Shown here piece by piece: positions 51,806 through 57,445 of a DNA stretch of 64,000 nt; positions within the stretch are counted from its first letter, which is position 1; every line of letters starts with the position of its first letter. The stretch comes from Citricoccus sp. SGAir0253. Lineage in GTDB: Bacteria > Actinomycetota > Actinomycetes > Actinomycetales > Micrococcaceae. The notes beneath the pieces are model-generated. The model was not told the origin of the DNA. It saw only the letters and a program-made list of their open reading frames with translations, and made no database searches. Where the stretch lies: the NCBI RefSeq assembly GCF_005877055.1, contig NZ_CP039424.1, positions 558,001 to 622,000 on the forward strand. Direction: 5' to 3'. The position numbers and the translations under genes are program-made.

Positions 51806-52483
51806 GGGAGCCTCCTAGGTGGCAGTGGTGAAGGTGTGGGCCGCCCGAGGGGCGGGAGGGCTGTGTGCATCGGGCCCGCCGAGCTATGCCCTGCCGGCAT
51901 TGGGCAGAGGGGCCGGGGGGAGGGGGTACCCAGGGTCTCAGTCGGTGACGACGAGGACGTCCTCGACCCGCTGGCGCCCATCGGGGGACATGAGCGGGGC
52001 GACGTGGGCCAGGGCCTCGCGCGACTCTCCGCCGCGACGCGCCGACGACACGCCGCTGCGCGGTGAGATTCCCGTTCCGTTCCGCGCTGTGCACGATCGG
52101 TGCTGCGGCGGTCGACACCTGTGGACGGGCCGGGGGGCGGGTGCGCCGATCCGCGTGGTTCCGGCGTACTGGGCGCACGGGCCCGGACACGTCCGTACAC
52201 AGCGCCTGTGGACGGCATGGGGAAACGCGCGGGCGCGGAGGGGGAACAGGATCTTGTGGTTGGTGCATGCGCAGACCACTAGATGTAGTATTGGACTCGT
52301 GAGTAGCCAACGCACGAAAGCCCCGTTCCGATGACGGGGTCACCGAAAGTGGGGCTCTACGCTTGTAAATTTGTTCTTGGTCGGAACGAGTACAAACGTA
52401 GTGCAAAGGAGCGGGATCCACAAACCCTCTCCCCCCTCTTCGGTCGTGTGAGGTGCCACACCGACTGAAAGGCCGTGACCATC
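51806..52483 (+). other. Gene-free region with structured leader of the cargo operon
   Basis: I support no gene in this 680-bp stretch; the open frames overlap each other and have no family match or clear start. The left two thirds are GC-rich. From about 52280 the DNA turns A/T-rich: TAGTAT (52286-52291) could be a -10. Two hairpins follow: CCCCGT with ACGGGG (52321-52326, 52334-52339), and CTACGCTTGTA with TACAAACGTAG (52357-52367, 52391-52401, one mismatch, 23-nt loop). A third pairing, CGTTCCG (52324-52330) with CGGAACG (52382-52388), could compete with the first. This looks like a regulatory leader or small RNA ahead of the YjzC-like gene. Confidence 0.5.
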
Positions 52484-52678
52484 ATGGCGAAGAACACCTA
52501 CAGGCCAGGCGAGTACGCCCCTGCCTCCGCACAGTACGAAATCGTGGGTCCGCGCGGCGGACGCACCGGAGAAGAACGGACGGTCGTCCGGGGAACCACC
52601 CTGCCTCCCACGGGAAAGCCTGGTCAGTCCTACGTGATTGCAGACCGGACTCGTAATAAGTCGGGGCGAGGCAATTGA
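52484..52678 (+). CDS. YjzC-like small protein (cargo)
   Basis: This 64-residue protein reads YRPGEYAPASAQYEIVGPRG then GRTGEERTVVRGTTLPPTGK and ends YVIADRTRNKSGRGN. The PGE-AP-SxQYxxxGPRGGRTGxE-TVVxGxxxPPT pattern resembles YjzC-like small proteins, found in Gram-positives and mobile elements with no proven function. GAAAGG lies about 15 bp before the ATG. Its stop overlaps the TTG start of the next gene, so the two form a coupled pair. Codon use is less GC-rich than the flanking chromosome. Confidence 0.72.
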   Translation: MAKNTYRPGEYAPASAQYEIVGPRGGRTGEERTVVRGTTLPPTGKPGQSYVIADRTRNKSGRGN

Positions 52679-53655
52679 GCGGCGATGGGCAGCCCAAGGG
52701 GCTGCACGGGTTCCGCGCTGTTCCCGCTGCCATCCTGCGGGAGATTCATGAGCTCAAGGGATCGGACTTTCGGATCGGGCATCGTTGGACGGTCTCGGAA
52801 GAAGAGTTGCGGATGGGTCGATTGGCCCACATCGGGGTCGGCATCGGCCCTGACGGCATCACCTACGAGACTCCGCTAGTGCCCAGCCCGTCCAAGAAAT
52901 GGGCGAAGTGGAACGCGGACGGCAGGGTCATCAAGCGACCCGACCTTCCCAAGCAAGAGATCCACTGGTCCACGACCTCACCGAGATACGGAGATCCCGC
53001 GAGGGGCTATCACACGCAACCGCATTCTCGGTTGGTGATCCACAAGCAGGTTGTTCACGGCAAGAATTTCGCGCTAAACATCACCCACAAGGCCACGAAA
53101 GACGAAAAGTTCGTTGTCGCGTGCGAAGTGGATGTGGTGTTTCCTTGGGCAACTGGCGCAGACTCCTCCGACTTGCTCATGGCCGTTTCCCTGGTCGGAG
53201 AATGTGTGGGCTCTCCGCGGGTCTACCCCTCTGCCCAGTCGCTCAGCGATTGGACGGCGACACAGGCTGTTGGTTGGGAACTCTTGCCCGTGAAGCATGG
53301 CGGTTCCCTTCCTCAGTTCAGTGAGGTCGCCGCCAACTTCAAACGACGGACTGGTCGAGACCTTCCGGACACGTATGAAGAGCGCTATACGGCAATGGCA
53401 GGGTTGCAGGCAGACAAGGTTTGGACCGGTGTCTCCGGCTTCCACCGGTACATGGCCTTCGATTTCGGTACCGCAGTCGTCCTGGAGAATTTCTCCTACG
53501 GCAATGCGGCGTACGTGATGTTCGACGATTGGCGCGAACTGAGCCAGCGAAGCCGTCCGGACTTGCTGGCAGACCAGAACGCCAACTACGTCCGCATCGT
53601 CCATCGGAATGGCTGGGCGAAGCGCGTCCGGGCGGAGATCGAAGCCACCCGCTGA
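52675..53655 (+). CDS. Unknown 326-residue protein paired with YjzC-like gene
   Basis: I do not recognise this protein. It has no signal peptide or membrane helix. Notable stretches are FRIGHRWTVSEEELRMGRLA, HIGVGIGPDGITYETPLVPS, a Lys/His/Asn-rich middle (HKQVVHGKNFALNITHKATK), and a C-terminal part with FDFGTAVVLENFSYGNAAYV and NANYVRIVHRNGWAKRVRAE. The start is TTG, overlapping the previous stop (ATTGA). Composition is clearly less GC-rich than neighbours, with A- and T-ending codons throughout, indicating recent transfer. As element cargo in a two-gene unit it could be a defence or toxin-type effector, a guess from context only. Confidence 0.78.
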   Translation: MSGDGQPKGLHGFRAVPAAILREIHELKGSDFRIGHRWTVSEEELRMGRLAHIGVGIGPDGITYETPLVPSPSKKWAKWNADGRVIKRPDLPKQEIHWSTTSPRYGDPARGYHTQPHSRLVIHKQVVHGKNFALNITHKATKDEKFVVACEVDVVFPWATGADSSDLLMAVSLVGECVGSPRVYPSAQSLSDWTATQAVGWELLPVKHGGSLPQFSEVAANFKRRTGRDLPDTYEERYTAMAGLQADKVWTGVSGFHRYMAFDFGTAVVLENFSYGNAAYVMFDDWRELSQRSRPDLLADQNANYVRIVHRNGWAKRVRAEIEATR

Positions 53656-54074
53656 CACATGCGGCCCCTCGCGGTTTCTACCGTGGGGGGCCGTAGTGTC
53701 CTACGCACGGCGGCCGTAGGCCGGTCGCGGGTAGAGCAGGCCGGTCGCGGGTAGAGCGTGGACGGCAGGACGTCGGTGCAGTCGTGGCACCTCGACGCGA
53801 TCCGGGTCTCGCGGCCGGGGTCTGCCGGGAATGCTTTGGCCGGGCGGAGCGCCGTGCAGACCAGGCACCGGTGCCTGGCGCCGATCAGGCGCCGGGCGCG
53901 GGCGTCCAGTGCGCGCCCGGCGGTGGTCATGGCCTCGGCTTCGGTCGCGCCGTTAGCCAGTGCGGCGGAGTGGATCCTGGCGCCGAGGGCGTCCTCGCGG
54001 GGGTCTAGCGGCGGCCGCAGCCGGGGGTCCTCGGCGAGCTCGTCGGCGGGGATCGCGGACGCTGTTGCAGTCAT
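53586..54074 (-). CDS. Zinc-ribbon protein with frameshifted, extended C-terminus
   Basis: This 162-residue reading has a helical N-terminal half (DALGARIHSAALANGATEAE) and a zinc-ribbon motif CLVCTALRPAKAFPADPGRE then CHDCTD, two CxxC pairs like those of the 50518-50904 protein. AAGGAGG precedes the ATG. Just after the ribbon, a 20-bp tandem duplication (53718-53757) shifts the frame. With one copy the protein would end YPRPAYGRRA at a stop at 53701; as it stands, the frame runs on for about 45 unrelated residues and overlaps the convergent cargo gene. The functional core is probably intact. Role unknown. Confidence 0.68.
   Translation of the reverse strand: MTATASAIPADELAEDPRLRPPLDPREDALGARIHSAALANGATEAEAMTTAGRALDARARRLIGARHRCLVCTALRPAKAFPADPGRETRIASRCHDCTDVLPSTLYPRPACSTRDRPTAAVRRTLRPPTVETARGRMCQRVASISARTRFAQPFRWTMRT
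53662..53693. terminator. Bidirectional hairpin between convergent genes
   Basis: CGGCCCC and GGGGCCG form the outer stem, with CGGT and ACCG inside around TTCT. It lies 7 bp after the cargo stop and, before the neighbouring gene was frameshifted, would have lain just past that gene's stop too. Confidence 0.6.
53718..53757. repeat. 20-bp tandem duplication causing a frameshift
   Basis: AGGCCGGTCGCGGGTAGAGC occurs twice without a gap (53718-53737, 53738-53757). Twenty is not a multiple of three, so the extra copy shifts the leftward zinc-ribbon gene out of its original frame. Confidence 0.9.
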
Positions 54075-54192
54075 GGGGCGCCTCCTTGGCGTCAGGCAGT
54101 GGAAACGCGAGGAGGCGGCCGCCAGCGTGGGCGACCGCCTCCAGGCGGCGGAAGGGGAGCCCTGGAGAGAGGGCCAGGGGTCGCCGATGTGG

Positions 54193-54981
54193 TCAGGCGG
54201 TCTCCTCGGCCGGTCGGGCGGGCATCGTGTAAACGGCCGTGCGCGCCTTGCCGACGCGGCGGCGTGGGCCGAGGATCTCGTCGGCGACGGCGTAGAACAC
54301 TCGGCGGCGCGGGACGCGATACTCGTCGCCTTGGGGCGTCTTGTCGCCGAAATCACGGTTGTCGTTGATCTCGTCGACAGCACGTGCGAACAGGTCCGCC
54401 GCGTTGACGGCATCGCCTGGCGCCGGGGCGTCGTCGTACTCGCGCCATTCGGCCAGCCATGCTCGGATGCTGTCGGCCTCGATCCGGGCGGCCTTGTCGC
54501 GGGAGCGCTTGACGTACTCCGAGGGGGTCAGCGCCGGGCCGCGCTCGGCGGCCGGGCGGGGTGGGCGGTACGTGGGGAGCCGGACGCGGACGGCGCGGAC
54601 CACGGCCTCAACGTAGGCGCCGACGGTCCCGGCGTCGCCGTGGAGGACCAGGAGCCGGGCGTCGTGGTAGCGGTCGCCGGCCTCAGTGGGGCGGACCTCG
54701 GGCAGGGAGGCCAAGCTGGCGCGGATCTCGTCGGCCAGGCCCGCGAGCGGGACCGGCGTCGGGGCGGCGGTGGAGCCCTTGGCGCGGGCCAGGATGGCGG
54801 AGCCTTCGCGGTAGAGCTCGCGGTCGCCGGTCAGGTAAGGGAGCGCGTAGACCTCGGCGAGGCGCTTGGCCGAGGGCGTCTCCAGGTTGAGGCCGGAGTC
54901 CAGACGGACGCGGAATGGGCGGCCGTCGTCGGGGTCGCCGGTGCCGAGTCGGGCGAGAGTGGTGGCATGGGCGGGGATCAT
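54193..54981 (-). CDS. Element protein of unknown function
   Basis: This 262-residue, mostly helical protein has segments GRPFRVRLDSGLNLETPSAK, ADEIRASLASLPEVRPTEAG, SEYVKRSRDKAARIEADSIR, and a C-terminal RVPRRRVFYAVADEILGPRR RVGKARTAVY that could be a helix-turn-helix-like basic region. I cannot assign a family. Its position next to the iteron-like inverted repeat region (55075-55180) makes a replication or DNA-binding role worth testing. GAAAGGA precedes the ATG. It is followed by the zinc-ribbon gene in the same direction. Confidence 0.68.
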   Translation of the reverse strand: MIPAHATTLARLGTGDPDDGRPFRVRLDSGLNLETPSAKRLAEVYALPYLTGDRELYREGSAILARAKGSTAAPTPVPLAGLADEIRASLASLPEVRPTEAGDRYHDARLLVLHGDAGTVGAYVEAVVRAVRVRLPTYRPPRPAAERGPALTPSEYVKRSRDKAARIEADSIRAWLAEWREYDDAPAPGDAVNAADLFARAVDEINDNRDFGDKTPQGDEYRVPRRRVFYAVADEILGPRRRVGKARTAVYTMPARPAEETA

Positions 54982-55258
54982 GGGCGGGTGTCCTTTCAGG
55001 GGTCGCCGCAGACGCGGCGGTAGCGCCGGGGTAGGCCCGGTGCTGAGGGAGAACAGAAGGGGCGGGGCGACGGGAACGTGATAAGTGAGGAAGTAACGTT
55101 CCCCTGCCCTTCTCTTGTGGAGAGAGAGAACTCTCGATAAAAGAACGGAGAAGGAAGGAAGTAGGCGCCCTTATCACGTTGCAGTCACCTTGCGCCGGTC
55201 AGGGCGCCACGTCGGCGTCCCCGTCGGTGGCGTCGGCCCGCGTGGGCGGGCGGTGCGG
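54982..55258. other. A/T-richer control region with long inverted repeat
   Basis: No gene is supportable here. AACGTGATAAG (55075-55085) and CTTATCACGTT (55170-55180) are perfect inverse copies 84 bp apart. GGGAACG and CGTTCCC (55072-55078, 55096-55102) form a second pair inside. Between them is a purine-rich tract (GAGAGAGAGAACTC, then AAGAACGGAGAAGGAAGGAA). This could be an origin, a regulator binding region, or the promoter of the leftward gene at 54981. Confidence 0.5.
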
Positions 55259-55504
55259 TCACTGGCGCCGGTCGGCGCGGCCGAGGTAGATCCCGGCGCG
55301 GTCCAGGAGGCGGTGAGTCTCGCGGTCCTCGGCGTCGACGTGGTCGCGGAGCTCGGCGAGGCAGTCGCGGAGCCCGGCCAGGGCCTCGCGGTGGCGCTGG
55401 CGGTGCCGCCGGGTCCGGCACGTGACGGAGCAGAACGCCCGTCGCGGTCCGGCGTCAGCGGCGAGGGGGTCGCCGCACTGGATACAGGATCGGCGCAGCT
55501 TCAC
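55259..55504 (-). CDS. Small zinc-finger protein
   Basis: This 81-residue protein has CIQCGDPLAADAGPRRAFCS VTCRTRRHRQRHRE, a treble-clef-like zinc motif (CxxC and CxxxC) with a basic helix, followed by a helical C-terminus. Similar small proteins occur in actinobacterial phages and elements. GAGGAG precedes the GTG start. The 10-bp CTCGGTAGAT (plus strand, 55515-55524) upstream also lies upstream of the capsid-like gene (56545-56554), suggesting a shared leader sequence. Confidence 0.7.
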   Translation of the reverse strand: MKLRRSCIQCGDPLAADAGPRRAFCSVTCRTRRHRQRHREALAGLRDCLAELRDHVDAEDRETHRLLDRAGIYLGRADRRQ

Positions 55505-55553
55505 GGCAACTCCTCTCGGTAGATAGTTCGGAACAGGTCAGGACCACGAGAAC

Positions 55554-55591
55554 GGCCCTCGTCCTCGACGCCGGAGCGGAGGGCGAGGGCC
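55554..55591 (-). terminator. Hairpin after capsid-like gene
   Basis: GGCCCTCG (55554-55561) and CGAGGGCC (55584-55591), with further pairing inside, form a strong stem about 65 bp past the capsid-like stop on the minus strand and 50 bp ahead of the zinc-finger gene. Confidence 0.6.
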
Positions 55592-55655
55592 AGTCCTCGG
55601 GAGGGGACACCTTATAGAGGGCCAGGACGCCCGGAAATGCCCACACCGGGACGGA

Positions 55656-56531
55656 TCAGAGCGCCGGGGCGGTGTCCACGCGGACGGCGCCGCCGTGAGC
55701 CACGAGGGTCACTGTGCCGTCCTCGGCGTCCACGGCAAGCGGCATCGGGGCCACCTTCACCAGAGACTCGACGATCGAGACCTCGGCGCCGACGCCCGGG
55801 TCGAAGTCCCGGATCTGGGTCAGGGCCCAGCCGTCGACCTTCACGGACGCGGCAGCGGTCGCGCCAGCCGGGACGGCCGGGGCGCGGACCACCACGGCGA
55901 ACGCGGCCGGGATGAACGCGGCCGCCTCAGCCGGGGCCAGACGGGTCGACTCGATAACCTCCAGGCCGCGCACCTTGCCGGAGTCGTCGAACGCGGCGGC
56001 GTCCAGCAGGTCGGCGTAGACGTCGGCGCCGACGGCGACCTTGATCGTCGCCTCGGCCGGGACGCCGTTGGAGCGCAGGACGCGGCGCATGGCGGTGACG
56101 ACCTTGGCCGGGTCGGCCGGGTCGTAGGTGATGGAGGCGGTGGCCGGGGTCGCCTGGATCGCGGCGGCGGCCTCGCGCTCGATGTGGGTCACGATCGCGC
56201 GGCACTGGGGCGCGAGGACCTGGGTGGAGAAGTCGCGCAGGTCCAGGGTGGTGTCCTGGACGGACAGGACGGTCTTGTTGTAGGCCAGGGTCTCCAGCTT
56301 GACCGGGATGGTCTGCTCGGCGATCTCGTCGGCGACGAGCTGGGTCGTCTTGTCGCTGGCGGCCTTGGTGCGGGCCACGACGGCGCCGCCGACGCGCACG
56401 TCGACGGTGGAGCCCTTACCGGCGGCGTAGTTCGCGGCCAGATCCAGGCGCATGTGCTGAGCCAGGTTCAGGTCCTGGCCGACGATCTCCGCGGCGACCT
56501 TGGCGGAGTCGGTGATAGCGAAAGTGCTCAT
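55656..56531 (-). CDS. P22-coat-protein-like major capsid protein
   Basis: This 291-residue protein has the layout of P22-type coat proteins of the HK97 fold: an N-terminal arm with VAAEIVGQDLNLAQHMRLDL, a region with GSTVDVRVGGAVVARTKA and IPVKLETLAYNKTVLSVQDT, the helix THIEREAAAAI, then VVTAMRRVLRSNGVP, VGADVYADLLDAAAF and a C-terminal immunoglobulin-like beta stretch (VKVDGWALTQIRDFDPGVGA). Such proteins assemble phage heads. No scaffold, portal, protease or decoration gene accompanies it. GAGTGAGG lies before the start MSTFAITD. It is one of the strongest indications that the element is phage-derived. Confidence 0.85.
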   Translation of the reverse strand: MSTFAITDSAKVAAEIVGQDLNLAQHMRLDLAANYAAGKGSTVDVRVGGAVVARTKAASDKTTQLVADEIAEQTIPVKLETLAYNKTVLSVQDTTLDLRDFSTQVLAPQCRAIVTHIEREAAAAIQATPATASITYDPADPAKVVTAMRRVLRSNGVPAEATIKVAVGADVYADLLDAAAFDDSGKVRGLEVIESTRLAPAEAAAFIPAAFAVVVRAPAVPAGATAAASVKVDGWALTQIRDFDPGVGAEVSIVESLVKVAPMPLAVDAEDGTVTLVAHGGAVRVDTAPAL

Positions 56532-57445
56532 AGGGTGTACCTCACTCGGTAGATGGGGATTGGATGTGGTGGGATCCAGTCCGTCGCGCTTGCGAGGCCA
56601 CCGGGGCACGGCTCTAGCCGGGGCGGGACCTTGGGGACGTGGAAGGGCCCGCCGCCGGAAGCTTGCCGGGGCGGGCGTGGGCGGCGCGCAGAGGCCGCCG
56701 GGGGGCGCCCGGAATGAGGACGCCGGGAGCGCTGGAGAAAGGCGCTCAGCGCGCCGGAGGGGCGCGGGCCTGTCCCCTCGGCGCCTTGGCCGGGGACGGA
56801 AGATGGGGGAGGGCCACGGCGGCGCCTGGCCGTCGTGGGCAGGGATAGACCGGCGCCCGACTACGACAACGGGCGCCGGTCCTGCACCTGGACACTGTCA
56901 CCTGATCCGACTATTCGCGTGAGGCGCCTAGGGCGGTAGCACTAGGACGCCTTGTGGGCCAGTAGTGGTTAACAGTGGAGCGGACGCCTGACGGCGCCCT
57001 ACCGGCGGGCTCTGGGCCGTGCCGGATCCTGGAATGTCTGGGCGGTTGGGATGACGCTGGGGCCCGACGCCGGAGTGCGGACGTGGGCCCCAGCGGCCGC
57101 CACCTTGGGCGGCCGTTCCCTGTGAAAGGACTCCCCTGCGGGGCGTCTCGCGGCAAGGCACCACCCTTGCCGCTCGTAATAAGAGAGGGCCTTGCTTTAG
57201 GACGCGGAGACGCCGAGGGCCGGGAGGGACGGTAGGGACGGTTAGGACCCTCCCCTATTCCTTATGTAGAGGCAGCTCTCTTTCGTACAAAGAATGAGCG
57301 GGGTGGCCCGAACGCGCCCTACCGTCCCCTTACGGCCCTCGGAGGGCGTTGGAGCTCCTCCCGCGTCCCGGACCAACGGGTAAGGCAGCGTCTCGCGGAG
57401 TAGCACGGTCACAACCCGAGGTCGACGAGAAGGCACAATGTTTAC
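56532..57445. other. Hairpin-rich gene-free right arm of the element
   Basis: I support no gene in these 914 bp. Perfect stems are frequent: GACCGGCGCCC with GGGCGCCGGTC (56848-56858, 56871-56881); CTGGGGCCC with GGGCCCCAG (57057-57065, 57085-57093); CGGCCGCC with GGCGGCCG (57094-57101, 57108-57115); CGGCAAGG with CCTTGCCG (57151-57158, 57165-57172); and a 12-bp pair GGGACGGTAGGG with CCCTACCGTCCC (57226-57237, 57317-57328). Such a cluster may be a packaging site, a replication origin, small RNAs, or insulation of the repaired gene from element transcription. Confidence 0.5.
57434..57439 (+). promoter_or_regulatory. Element-borne CACAAT promoter element of reconstituted gene
   Basis: CACAAT ends 6 bp before the ATG at 57446, as expected for a leaderless transcript, and repeats the element found ahead of the severed start (47983-47988). 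No convincing -35 is visible. Confidence 0.5.

Noticed and set aside
51802-52421. Overlapping open frames on both strands in the gap left of the cargo genes
   Set aside because: Three or more frames compete over the same DNA, none has a convincing start or protein-like composition, and the right part is better explained by hairpins.
56500-56922. Open frame reading rightward from the capsid-like start
   Set aside because: Overlaps the capsid-like start and translates into Gly/Arg-rich sequence without motif; the region is rich in inverted repeats.
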